Origin: Plantibacter sp. VKM Ac-2880
GTDB lineage: Bacteria; Actinomycetota; Actinomycetes; Actinomycetales; Microbacteriaceae
Assembly: GCF_015351235.1 (NCBI RefSeq)
Contig: NZ_JADKSJ010000001.1
Span: forward strand, 976,289 to 1,040,288
DNA length: 64,000 nucleotides
Direction: 5' to 3'
The translations under genes and the position numbers were made by a program. Below are positions 16,132-24,241 of the stretch, piece after piece. The notes beneath the pieces were generated by a model. The model had not been told where the DNA came from and searched no databases. It saw only the letters and a list, made by a program, of their open reading frames with translations. The stretch's first letter is position 1. The number at the start of each line of letters is the position of its first letter.

Positions 16132-17598
16132 TCAGTCGATGGGGGTCATCGTGTACTTCGGGTACAGGTACTCGTGGATGCCCTCGAGTCCACCCTCTCG
16201 GCCGATGCCGGACTGCTTGATGCCGCCGAACGGTGCAGCCGCGTTGGAGATGACGCCGACGTTCAGGCCCATCATGCCGGTCTCCAGCTTGCCGATCATG
16301 CGCTGTCCGCGCGCGAGGTCGGTGGTGAAGACGTAGGAGACGAGGCCGTACTCGGTGTCATTCGCGAGGCGCACGGCGTCGTCCTCGTCGTCGAAGGGGA
16401 CGATCGCGAGGACCGGGCCGAAGATCTCCTCGCGGAGGATGTCGGACCCGGGGACGACGCCCGTGACGACGGTCGGCTGGAAGAACGTCCCGGCCCCCTC
16501 GACGGCCTCGCCACCGGTGAGCACCTCGGCGCCGCGTCCGACGGCGTCGGCGACGAGCGTCTTCGCCTTCGTGACCGCCCGGTCGTCGATGAGTGGGCCG
16601 ATGGTGACGCCGTCCTCGGTGCCGCGGCCGATGCGGAACGCCCGCACCCGCTCGGTGACGCGCTTCGCGAACTCGTCGGCGACGTCGCGGTGGACGATGA
16701 AGCGGTTCGCCGCCGTGCACGCCTGTCCGATGTTCCGGAACTTCGCCGCCATCGCACCGTCCACGGCCTTGTCCAGGTCGGCGTCCTCGAACACCACGAA
16801 CGGGGCGTTGCCGCCGAGCTCCATGGAGGTGCGGAGGACGTTCTTCGCCGACTGCTCGATGAGCTTCTGGCCCACCGGCGTCGAGCCGGTGAAGCTGAGC
16901 TTCCGGAGGCGCGGGTCGGCGATGATCGGCGCGGACACGGCCGAGGAGCTGGCCGTGGTGATGACGTTCACGACCCCGGCCGGGAGACCGGCGTCCTCGA
17001 GCAGCTTCACGAAGTACAGGGTCGTCAGCGGGGTGAGCTCTGCCGGCTTCACGACGACGGTGCACCCGGCGGCGAGTGCCGGAGCGATCTTGCGGGTCGC
17101 CATCGCGAGGGGGAAGTTCCACGGCGTGATGAGGAAGCAGGGCCCGACGGGGTGCTGCGAGACGGTCATCATGCCGGTGCCCTCGGGGTTGGAACCGTAG
17201 CGACCCGAGATGCGGACGGCCTCCTCCGAGAACCAGCGGAGGAACTCACCGCCGTAGGTGACCTCGCCGTTCGCCTCGGCGAGCGGCTTGCCCATCTCGA
17301 GCGTCATGAGCAGAGCGAACTCGTCGCGACGCTCCTGGAGGAGGTCGAACGCCTTCCTGAGGATGTTCGATCGCGTGCGGGGTGCGGTCGCCGCCCATTC
17401 GTCCTGCGCGGCGACGGCGGCGTCGAGCGCGGCGGTGCCGTCGGCGACGGAGGCGTCGGCGATGGTCTTGATGACGTCGCCCGTGGACGGGTCGCTGACG
17501 GTGAGCGTGCCGCCGTCGGACGCGTCACGCCAGACGCCCCCGATGAAGAGGCCGTTCGGGACCTTGCTGAGCAGTTCGGTTTCGCGTGCATCGGTCAT
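16132..17598 (-). CDS. gabD: NAD(P)-dependent succinate-semialdehyde dehydrogenase
   Basis: Aldehyde dehydrogenase superfamily protein of 488 residues, best fitting succinate-semialdehyde dehydrogenase: LEMGKPLAEANGEV (about 100-113), TPWNFPLAM with the oxyanion Asn, KIAPALAAGCTVVVKPAELT, the catalytic Glu260 in SMELGGNAP and the nucleophile Cys294 in GQACTAANR. These GabD-type patterns favour oxidation of succinic semialdehyde to succinate; the same enzymes often accept 4-aminobutanal, which would fill the one step otherwise missing between putrescine oxidase and gabT. It lies 177 bases downstream of gabT on the same strand, with repeats between. A stem-loop follows. Function of the family is secure, the exact substrate is inferred from context. 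Confidence 0.88.
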   Translation of the reverse strand: MTDARETELLSKVPNGLFIGGVWRDASDGGTLTVSDPSTGDVIKTIADASVADGTAALDAAVAAQDEWAATAPRTRSNILRKAFDLLQERRDEFALLMTLEMGKPLAEANGEVTYGGEFLRWFSEEAVRISGRYGSNPEGTGMMTVSQHPVGPCFLITPWNFPLAMATRKIAPALAAGCTVVVKPAELTPLTTLYFVKLLEDAGLPAGVVNVITTASSSAVSAPIIADPRLRKLSFTGSTPVGQKLIEQSAKNVLRTSMELGGNAPFVVFEDADLDKAVDGAMAAKFRNIGQACTAANRFIVHRDVADEFAKRVTERVRAFRIGRGTEDGVTIGPLIDDRAVTKAKTLVADAVGRGAEVLTGGEAVEGAGTFFQPTVVTGVVPGSDILREEIFGPVLAIVPFDDEDDAVRLANDTEYGLVSYVFTTDLARGQRMIGKLETGMMGLNVGVISNAAAPFGGIKQSGIGREGGLEGIHEYLYPKYTMTPID

Positions 17599-17654
17599 GG
17601 GTGGAGCTCCTTGCTGGGGTCGATGGCGTCGGTGACAGTGTTTCAGCGTGGGTG

Positions 17655-17765
17655 CCCCCCGACAAGCTCGGGGAGCGGGGTTGCGATGTCGTCGTGGCGC
17701 CGGGGGTGCTGGGGAGCGGGCTCGTGGCGTTCCGCCCGTCGACAGGCTCGGGGAGCGCTGCCGAC
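17655..17765. repeat. Degenerate palindromic elements between gabT and gabD
   Basis: CCCCCCGACAAGCTCGGGGAGC (about 17655) and CCCGTCGACAGGCTCGGGGAGC (about 17736) are GC-richer variants of the CTTCGACAAGCTCAGGGACC element. They may weaken or stop gabT read-through into gabD. Confidence 0.7.
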
Positions 17766-17775
17766 GGGTGGGGCG

Positions 17776-19137
17776 TCAGTTCGTGGCGAGCGCCTCGAGC
17801 ACGACGTCGAGTCCCTCGTCGAGCAGCTCGAGCGGGATGGTGAGCGGCGGGAGGAACCGCACCACGTTGCCGTAGGTGCCGCAGGTGAGCACGATCACAC
17901 CGGCCTGGTGCGAGGCCTTCGCGACGCGTGCGGTGAGCGTCGCATCCGGCTCGCAGGTCGCGGGGTCGACGAACTCGACCGCCATCATGGCACCGCGCCC
18001 GCGGATGTCGCCGATGCGCGGGTCGGTCGCCTGTGCATCGGTGAACCGTTCGACGATGCGGGTCTCGATCGCGCGGGCCGCAGCGGCGAGGTCGTCCTCC
18101 TCGTACGCCTCGATGGCGGCGAGGGCGGCGACGCAGGCGAGCGGGTTCCCGCCGTAGGTGCCGCCGAGACCGCCGGCGTGCGGGGCGTCCATGATGTCGG
18201 CACGGCCGGTCACGGCCGAGAGCGGCAACCCGCCCGCGATGCCCTTGGCGGTGATGATGAGGTCCGGGACGACACCGAAGTGCTCGGACGCGAACATGGC
18301 ACCGGTGCGGGCGAACCCGGTCTGCACCTCGTCGGCGATGAAGACGACGTCGTTCGCGCGGGCCCAGTCGAGCAGGGCGGGGAGGAAGCCGTCCGCCGGA
18401 ACGATGAAGCCGCCCTCGCCCTGGATGGGTTCGATGATGATCGCCGCCAGGTTGTCCGCGCCGATCTGCTTCTCGATCTGCGTGATCGCCCGCTGCGCCG
18501 CCTCGGCGCCGGACAGTCCTCCGTCGCGGAACGGGTAGGAGAGGGGTGCGCGGTACACCTCGGAGGCGAACGGCCCGAAGCCGCTCTTGTAGGGCATCGA
18601 CTTCGCGGTGAGGGCCATGGTGAGGTTGGTGCGGCCGTGGTAGGCGTGGTCGAACGCGACGACCGCCTGCTTCTTCGTGTGGCTGCGCGCGATCTTGACG
18701 GCGTTCTCGACGGCTTCCGCGCCGGAGTTGAACAGCGCCGTGCGCTTCGCGTGGTCGCCGGGGGTCAGCCGGTTCAGGGCTTCGGCGACGTCGACGTAGG
18801 AGTCGTAGGGGGTGATCGTGAAACAGGTGTGGGTGAACTCCTGCAGCTGACGGGTCACCGCTTCGACCACGCGCGGGTTGCTGTTGCCGACACCCGTCAC
18901 GGCGATCCCGGAACCGAGGTCGATGAGCGAGTTGCCGTCGACGTCGACGAGGACGCCACCGCCGGCGCTCGCTGCGAAGACGGGCATCGTGGTTCCGACA
19001 CCGGACGCGACCGCAGCGTGCTTCCTGGCCATGAGCTCCTCGGAGATCGGTCCGGGGATGGCGGTGACGAGACGACGCTCCTGGGGGAGCGAGGGTCCGC
19101 CGAGGACGGTCGTGGGGGCGCTGCTCGTGCTCGTCAT
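17776..19137 (-). CDS. gabT: 4-aminobutyrate aminotransferase
   Basis: Class III PLP-dependent aminotransferase (453 residues) converting GABA plus 2-oxoglutarate into succinic semialdehyde and glutamate. Family landmarks are present: FNSGAEAVENAVKIAR (136-151), HAYHGRT, IIEPIQGEGGF, the cofactor Asp in IADEVQTGFARTG (268-280) and the Schiff-base lysine K298 in IITAKGIAGGLP. The start at 19137 is chosen because CGGAGC precedes it and the product then matches the family length. A -10-like TAGCAT is at 19202-19207, with the PucR operator candidate just above its -35 position, an activator-like arrangement. The gene is divergent from the PucR regulator and heads the same-strand series gabT, gabD, amine oxidase. 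Confidence 0.92.
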   Translation of the reverse strand: MTSTSSAPTTVLGGPSLPQERRLVTAIPGPISEELMARKHAAVASGVGTTMPVFAASAGGGVLVDVDGNSLIDLGSGIAVTGVGNSNPRVVEAVTRQLQEFTHTCFTITPYDSYVDVAEALNRLTPGDHAKRTALFNSGAEAVENAVKIARSHTKKQAVVAFDHAYHGRTNLTMALTAKSMPYKSGFGPFASEVYRAPLSYPFRDGGLSGAEAAQRAITQIEKQIGADNLAAIIIEPIQGEGGFIVPADGFLPALLDWARANDVVFIADEVQTGFARTGAMFASEHFGVVPDLIITAKGIAGGLPLSAVTGRADIMDAPHAGGLGGTYGGNPLACVAALAAIEAYEEDDLAAAARAIETRIVERFTDAQATDPRIGDIRGRGAMMAVEFVDPATCEPDATLTARVAKASHQAGVIVLTCGTYGNVVRFLPPLTIPLELLDEGLDVVLEALATN

Positions 19138-19230
19138 CGATGCTCCGTTCGATCTGGCGGTCGGGCGTCGTTCCTCGACGTCGGCCGCTCGTGATGCAGC
19201 CATGCTAGGCAGCGCCGGTCCGCCGAACAC

Positions 19231-19260
19231 TCGACATCGTGTCGATATTGCCCGACATCA
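19231..19260. promoter_or_regulatory. Candidate PucR operator between gabT and the regulator gene
   Basis: TCGACA-TCG-TGTCGA (19231-19245) is a 6+6 inverted repeat, and its left part CGACATC recurs exactly 21 bases on (19253-19259), two helix turns away and abutting the regulator's -35. Placement between divergent promoters fits combined activation of gabT and autoregulation. Confidence 0.55.
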
Positions 19261-19289
19261 TTGGACGGATTGGCACCGCGACGTAGACT
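19261..19289 (+). promoter_or_regulatory. Promoter of the pucR-type gene (leaderless)
   Basis: TTGGAC (19261-19266), 17-base spacer, TAGACT (19284-19289), then six bases to the GTG at 19296. The transcript would start at or next to the start codon. Confidence 0.75.
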
Positions 19290-19295
19290 CACGCC

Positions 19296-20867
19296 GTGGC
19301 CCCGTCGTTGCAGCACCTCCTCGATCGTCATGCCCTCGGCCTCCGGCTCGTCGTCGCCGGGACGGCGGGGTCGCTCGACCGCCCGGTGGCGTGGGTGTCG
19401 AGCTCCGACCTGCCGGACCCGACGCCGTTCCTCATCGCGGACCAGATCGTCCTGACGACCGGGACGCAGTTCGGTACGGCGGTGTCCGCCACGCAGGTGG
19501 AGGCGTACGTCGCCCGCCTCGCGGCGGCAGGAGTCGCCGGCCTCGGGTTCGGCACCGAGGTCATCACCGCCGGCCCGCCGTCGGAACTCGCCCAGGCCTG
19601 TGCCGAGCAGGGCGTCCCGCTGTTCGAGGTGCCCTACCGCACCCCGTTCATCGCAGTCATCCGTTATGCCGCCGACCTCATCGCCGAAGCCGACCGGGAG
19701 CGGGACGCCTGGGCCCTCGCCGCGCAGCGGTCCATCGCCTTCGCAGCGCTCCGCCCGGACGCCTCGCCCGCGGTCGTGACGGAGCTCGCCCGTGTGCTCG
19801 GCGCTTGGGTGGTGCTGCTCGACGCCCACGCCGCGACCATCGCCGACGCCGCTGCCGACGGCGGGCGACTCCGGGTTGGAGACCGCCTCCTCGAGCGGGT
19901 CGCGGAGGAGGCGCAGGGGCTCCTCCGACGCGGCCAACGCTCGGGGGCGACCTTCACGAGCCCGAACGGGACGGTCTCGCTCCAGACGCTCGGTCGCCGC
20001 GGAGACCTCCGCGGGGTGCTCGCGATCGGCGGTGCCGCCGGCCCGCTCGACGCAGCAGCCCAGGGCGTCGTGACCTCCGTCGTCGCGATCACCGGCCTCA
20101 CCCTGGAACAGGGCGGGGCGCTCGGACGGGCCGGTCGGTCGTTGCGGGTCGGCGTCTGGCGGTTGCTGCTCGCCGGTGAGCCCGACGTCGCCAGGGCCGT
20201 CGCGGAGGACCTCGCGACCCCCCTCCCGACAGGCACGGTCCGTGTCGGTGTCGCGACCGCCGCCGAGGACGGCCGTGATGCGCTGCTCAGCGAGCTCGAG
20301 CGCGCAGCGGCGCTCGCCACCGGGGACCTGTTCGTGGCGGAACACGATGGCCGACTGTCCCTGCTCGCGTCCGACGCTCCCGGTACGGACGCCGTGCTCG
20401 AGGGGCTGTTCGGCGGCACGCCCGGCCGTCACCTCGGGCTGTCGCGTGCCGTCGGACTCGCCGACCTCGCCCTCGGCACTGGGCAGGCGGTGTCGGCCCA
20501 CGCGCAGGCGATGGCCGAGGGGCAGCCGATCGAGCGGTTCGGGGCGGTCGCGGTCGGCGGGATGACCGGTCTCCTCGACGCTGCACGGTCACGTCCGATC
20601 GCCGAGGACGTCCTGGGGCCCGTGCTGCTCGCCGATCGCGAGGAGGGCTCAGCACTCGTCGAGAGTCTCCGGCAGTGGCTCGAGGCCAACGGGCAGTGGG
20701 ATCCGGCCGCGAAACGCCTCGGGATCCATCGGCACACCCTGCGCAACCGGATCACCAGGGTGGAGCGGCTGCTGGGGCGCCCGCTCGACACCTTCGCGGC
20801 ACGGATCGAGGTCTGGCTCGCCCTCGTGAGTCTCGACGGCGCGGGCGTGGGCAGCGCAGGGGACTGA
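19296..20867 (+). CDS. PucR-family transcriptional regulator of GABA/polyamine genes
   Basis: A 523-residue PucR-type regulator: N-terminal PucR sensing domain (about 1-130; LDRPVAWVSSSDLPDPTPFL), a central GGDEF-like CdaR region (about 280-400), and a C-terminal helix-turn-helix (RQWLEANGQWDPAAKRLGIH then RHTLRNRITRVERLLGRPLD, about 452-495) in which the HRHTLRNRI recognition helix is nearly invariant in the family. PucR proteins activate purine, GABA or proline catabolism; as I recall, the GABA regulator of Corynebacterium glutamicum is of this type. It is divergent from gabT and has a leaderless GTG start set by TTGGAC-N17-TAGACT. Likely an activator responding to GABA or an intermediate; the ligand is inferred from the neighbours. 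Confidence 0.9.
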   Translation: MAPSLQHLLDRHALGLRLVVAGTAGSLDRPVAWVSSSDLPDPTPFLIADQIVLTTGTQFGTAVSATQVEAYVARLAAAGVAGLGFGTEVITAGPPSELAQACAEQGVPLFEVPYRTPFIAVIRYAADLIAEADRERDAWALAAQRSIAFAALRPDASPAVVTELARVLGAWVVLLDAHAATIADAAADGGRLRVGDRLLERVAEEAQGLLRRGQRSGATFTSPNGTVSLQTLGRRGDLRGVLAIGGAAGPLDAAAQGVVTSVVAITGLTLEQGGALGRAGRSLRVGVWRLLLAGEPDVARAVAEDLATPLPTGTVRVGVATAAEDGRDALLSELERAAALATGDLFVAEHDGRLSLLASDAPGTDAVLEGLFGGTPGRHLGLSRAVGLADLALGTGQAVSAHAQAMAEGQPIERFGAVAVGGMTGLLDAARSRPIAEDVLGPVLLADREEGSALVESLRQWLEANGQWDPAAKRLGIHRHTLRNRITRVERLLGRPLDTFAARIEVWLALVSLDGAGVGSAGD

Positions 20868-20887
20868 GTCGGGGTGCGTCCGGCCCG

Positions 20888-22036
20888 CTACTCGGACGCC
20901 GCCGCCGGGTGCTCCTCGTGGAGCGAACGGAGGGCGGTGACGACGTCGTCGTGCCAGCGGCGCGCGGCCGGCAGCACCCCGCCGAAGATCGGGGTGTCGT
21001 GCGTCGCGCCGAGGTACAGCACACCGCTCGCGTCGACGCCGTCGGCACGGAGGGCGGCGAGGTAGGCCGCACCGTCGCCGCGCAGCGGGTCGTATTCGGC
21101 CGTGAGGATGACCGCCCGGGGGAGGCCGGCGTGCGAGCGCGCGAGCAGCGGCGACGCATGGGGCTCCTTCGCCTGACGGCGGTCGAGGAGGTACGTCTTC
21201 GCCACGGACCGCAGCTCCTTGATCGCGAAGAAGCGCGGAATGCCCATCTCACGGACGGGTCGGAGGTCGATGTGACCTCCGGTGAGGTCGGTGACGGGCA
21301 CCTCGAGCAGTTGGAGACGGATCGGGCGCCGGCCGCGCTCACGGTTCACCAGGGTGAGTGCCGCAGCGATGCTGCCGCCCGCCGACACGCCTGCGACGGC
21401 GATGCGCTCGGCGTCGATCCCGAGTGTCGTCGCCTCGGCGAAGAGCCATTCGAGCGCCGCATGCGCCTGCTCGAGTTGCGTCGGGTACCGGTGTTCCGGC
21501 GCGAGCGCGTAGTCGACGGCCGCGATCACGACGCCCGCGTCCGCCGCCCGCCGCCGGAAGCCCGCGTCGGTCGTCGGGTAGTCGATGCCGCCGATCCGGA
21601 ACGCCCCGCCGAAGCAGGACAGGACGGCGGGCACCAGCGCCCCCTGGTCCGAGGTCGGCGGGTAGTAGAGCCGGACACGGACGTCGGGGAACCCGGTGAC
21701 GGCGACGGTGTGCTCCTCGATGCGCAAGGTCGGGCCCGGCACACCGACCGTGGCGAGTTCCTTCTTGTCCCAGTTGAGGGCCGCCTTGCGGTGCTGCTTG
21801 CGGGTCTTCTTGCGGCGAGGGGCCGCCGTGGTGGCCTTCGCCGTCGTCTTCGCCGTCGCCTTCGCCGTCGCCTGCGGCCGGCCAGGTTCCGGCGTGGTCC
21901 CCGGGGTCGGCTGCGGCCGCCTCACGGTCGTCGTCTTCGGCCGGAGGAAGAACGCCTTCGCCTGCTCGAGCACACTCGAGATGAGGTAGGCGCGGTGCGT
22001 CCGCGCCCGTTCCACGAAGATGGGATCGAGGGGCAT
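20888..22036 (-). CDS. Alpha/beta hydrolase of the hormone-sensitive-lipase (acetyl esterase) family
   Basis: A 382-residue HSL-type hydrolase with altered motifs. The oxyanion-hole HGGG motif reads CFGGAF, and the nucleophile elbow GDSAGG reads GVSAGG; catalytic Asp is in EYDPLRGDG and His in GATHDTPIF, so a full Ser-Asp-His triad is still present. Residues about 35-95 are a low-complexity linker rich in Thr, Ala, Lys and Pro (ATAKATAKTTAKATTAAPRR) not usual for the family. AGGTGA precedes the ATG and a -10-like TAGACT is at 22077-22082 (minus strand). It ends 20 bases from the convergent PucR gene. Probably an intracellular carboxylester hydrolase; substrate unknown. Confidence 0.82.
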   Translation of the reverse strand: MPLDPIFVERARTHRAYLISSVLEQAKAFFLRPKTTTVRRPQPTPGTTPEPGRPQATAKATAKTTAKATTAAPRRKKTRKQHRKAALNWDKKELATVGVPGPTLRIEEHTVAVTGFPDVRVRLYYPPTSDQGALVPAVLSCFGGAFRIGGIDYPTTDAGFRRRAADAGVVIAAVDYALAPEHRYPTQLEQAHAALEWLFAEATTLGIDAERIAVAGVSAGGSIAAALTLVNRERGRRPIRLQLLEVPVTDLTGGHIDLRPVREMGIPRFFAIKELRSVAKTYLLDRRQAKEPHASPLLARSHAGLPRAVILTAEYDPLRGDGAAYLAALRADGVDASGVLYLGATHDTPIFGGVLPAARRWHDDVVTALRSLHEEHPAAASE

Positions 22037-22225
22037 GTCGGGTCACCTGCTGTCGTCGGGACGGTGGGGTCACAGCAGTCTAGAGGCGGCGGCCCGAGCC
22101 GTTCGAGTGGTGGCGGAGCGGCGGCCGGTCGCATCCGTCGCCGGTGGTTCACCCGCTGTTCACCGGGCGTCCCGGCCCCGTTCGAGTGCCACTCGTAGCG
22201 TGGCGGGGACGCCAACGGGGGAACC

Positions 22226-23353
22226 ATGCACACGACGCTCACCGCTCACGTCGGCAAGGACGTCTTCGTCCGGCCGTCGCCCGTCGCCATGGTCTGGCAG
22301 GGGCCGGGCACGCGGCACCAGGCGATGGCGGTCCCGGGTGTCACGCTCGGGTCGGGAGACGTGCTCGTGGAGGTGGAGCTCGCGACGGTGTGCGGCTCCG
22401 ACGTCCACACCGTCCTCGGGCACCGTGAAGCGGCGACGCCCCTCGTCCTCGGGCATGAGCAGGTCGGTCGTGTCGTCGCGGTCGGCGGCCCGGTGACGGC
22501 GATGGACGGCACGCTCCTCGTGGCCGGCATGCGCGTCGTGTGGTCGATCGTCGTGAGCTGCGGCGTCTGTGACCGGTGCTCCGCCGACCTCCAGCAGACC
22601 TGCCGCCGACGCGCCACGTACGGACACGACCGCGTGCACCGCGGGTGGGAGTTGAGCGGTGGGTTCGCGACCCACGTCGAACTCCTGGAGGGGACGGCCA
22701 TCGTGATCGTCGGGGAGACGCCGCCCGCCGCCGTCTTCGCGCCCGCCTCCTGCGCGACGGCCACCGCGATCGCCGCACTCGACGCCGCTGGGCGCGACCT
22801 GACCGGAACCGCGGTCCTCGTCACCGGCGCGGGGATGCTCGGGCTCACGGTCACGGCCATCGCGACGGACGCCGGCGCGCGCGTCGTGGTGAGCGACCCG
22901 GACCCGGCTCGTCGGTCGCTCGCCGGGCGCTTCGGGGCGGTCGCCACCGTCGACCCGGCGGCCGGCGCGGCCGAGCATCTCGACCTCGCGCGTCTCGCGG
23001 TGGGTGTCGAGGGCTTCCCGGTCGCCCTCGAGGTGTCCGGTGAGGCGAGCGGCGTCGACGCCGCGATCGAGGCCCTGTCGATCGGCGGGACGGCGGTGCT
23101 CGTGGGCAGCGAATCACCCGGCGCGCCGCTCGGTATCGACGTCGAGCGCATCGTCCGCGGGCTCCTGACCGTGCGCGGTGTGCACGACTCCCGACCACGT
23201 GACCTGCAACGAGCGGTCGACTTCCTGACCGGCGCCTGGCGGCGCTACCCCTTCGCCGAGCTCGTCGGTGCCGAGTTCGCGCTGGACGACGTCGACGAGG
23301 CGCTCGTCGCCGCAGCGTCCGGTGCGTTCCCCCGGGTCGGGGTGCGACCCTGA
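22226..23353 (+). CDS. Zinc-dependent alcohol dehydrogenase, HpnZ-like
   Basis: Medium-chain dehydrogenase of 375 residues. Catalytic-zinc ligands are in ATVCGSDVHTVLG and VLGHEQVG; the structural zinc loop has four cysteines in SCGVCDRCSADLQQTC; the cofactor motif is VTGAGMLGLT and the following VVVSDPDPARR has an acidic residue favouring NAD+. The pattern WSIVVSCG, YGHD, GGFATH and APASCATATAIAAL closely follows the alcohol dehydrogenases proposed to be associated with phosphonate catabolism (HpnZ). No other phosphonate gene is seen in the window, so that physiological link is not supported here. GGGGGAA precedes the ATG. It is divergent from the lipase-like gene. Confidence 0.82.
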   Translation: MHTTLTAHVGKDVFVRPSPVAMVWQGPGTRHQAMAVPGVTLGSGDVLVEVELATVCGSDVHTVLGHREAATPLVLGHEQVGRVVAVGGPVTAMDGTLLVAGMRVVWSIVVSCGVCDRCSADLQQTCRRRATYGHDRVHRGWELSGGFATHVELLEGTAIVIVGETPPAAVFAPASCATATAIAALDAAGRDLTGTAVLVTGAGMLGLTVTAIATDAGARVVVSDPDPARRSLAGRFGAVATVDPAAGAAEHLDLARLAVGVEGFPVALEVSGEASGVDAAIEALSIGGTAVLVGSESPGAPLGIDVERIVRGLLTVRGVHDSRPRDLQRAVDFLTGAWRRYPFAELVGAEFALDDVDEALVAAASGAFPRVGVRP

Positions 23354-23522
23354 GTCACCACCGGTCAGAGCCGCGCATCGCAGGGTGCGTCGGCCATTCA
23401 TCGCCGACGCACGACGTGACCCCTTCGAGCGCCCCCCATTCCGGGGGCCAGCACAGCTGCATTCCCGCGGATTCCCGCCGGTTCCGGGCCCGAAACCGCC
23501 CCGGATCACCCACCTTGTGGGG

Positions 23523-23528
23523 TATCCT
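23523..23528 (+). promoter_or_regulatory. -10 element giving a leaderless transcript
   Basis: TATCCT followed by six bases and the ATG at 23535; no Shine-Dalgarno is present upstream. Confidence 0.65.
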
Positions 23529-23534
23529 CGCCCC

Positions 23535-24239
23535 ATGACGGTCACGACTCGCCACCCTGGTGTGGTCCGGGTGGGTGGCCGCCTCATGGTCGTGGATCCA
23601 TTCGCGGAACGAGGCGAGCTCACCGCGGGTCAGGAGCGCGTCCACCAGCTCCGACGTCGGATCACCATCCTCCTCGGCACGTTCCTCCTCCTGGTCGGCT
23701 TCGTCGTCGGCGCGGTCGTGGGTGTGCTCGTCGAGTGGATGCTCGTCCACGACGAGACCCGGTCCGTCTCACTCCCCGGCTTCGACCCGGAATGGGTCCC
23801 GGGACTCGACGTCGTCGGCGCACTGCTCGGCGTGATCCTCGTCGCCGTCCTCCTGCTCGTCTGGGCCGAGCGGCGGAACCACCATCGTCGGCTGGACGGC
23901 GGTCACCAGCCGTCGCGCTGGGTCGACCCGCTCAACGACCACCTGATCGGCCTGAGCGACGACGTCTCCTGGACATCACTCTGGACGCTCACCCGCATGT
24001 ACGCCACCGCCGAACGGTTGCAGCGCGAGCTCGTGGAGCGCAGCGCGGCTCGACGCGAGGTGGGGGCCGACGACGAGTGCGACCTCCTTGAAGCGCGGCT
24101 CGCTGCCGACGACGCGCGAGACGCGCTCGAGAAGACGGCCCAACTCATGGGTGTCATCGTGCCGGAGGGGCCGCTGCCCGACGCGCAGGCCATCGCGGCC
24201 GACGGAGCGCGACTCCGGGCCCGTCGACGGATGCTCTGA
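23535..24239 (+). CDS. Two-helix membrane protein of unknown function
   Basis: A 234-residue protein, not recognised as any named family. A basic N-terminus is followed by two membrane helices (about residues 44-66, RITILLGTFLLLVGFVVGAV; and 91-110, VVGALLGVILVAVLLLVWAE) and a cytoplasmic C-terminal domain of about 120 residues that is helical and charged (LQRELVERSAARREVGADDE; DDARDALEKTAQLMGV). The ATG at 23535 sits six bases after TATCCT and lacks a ribosome-binding site, so it should be translated from a leaderless message; longer in-frame readings start inside the preceding gene. It ends two bases before the stop of the convergent purC. Confidence 0.75.
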   Translation: MTVTTRHPGVVRVGGRLMVVDPFAERGELTAGQERVHQLRRRITILLGTFLLLVGFVVGAVVGVLVEWMLVHDETRSVSLPGFDPEWVPGLDVVGALLGVILVAVLLLVWAERRNHHRRLDGGHQPSRWVDPLNDHLIGLSDDVSWTSLWTLTRMYATAERLQRELVERSAARREVGADDECDLLEARLAADDARDALEKTAQLMGVIVPEGPLPDAQAIAADGARLRARRRML

Positions 24240-24241
24240 GC

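Noticed and set aside
15898-19194. A 1098-codon open frame on the plus strand
   Set aside because: It runs antisense to the amine oxidase, gabD and gabT genes, which have full family motifs; it is a by-product of high-GC codon bias.
22226-23353. Phosphonate degradation locus
   Set aside because: Only the HpnZ-like dehydrogenase is present; no phn genes, C-P lyase or phosphonatase nearby.
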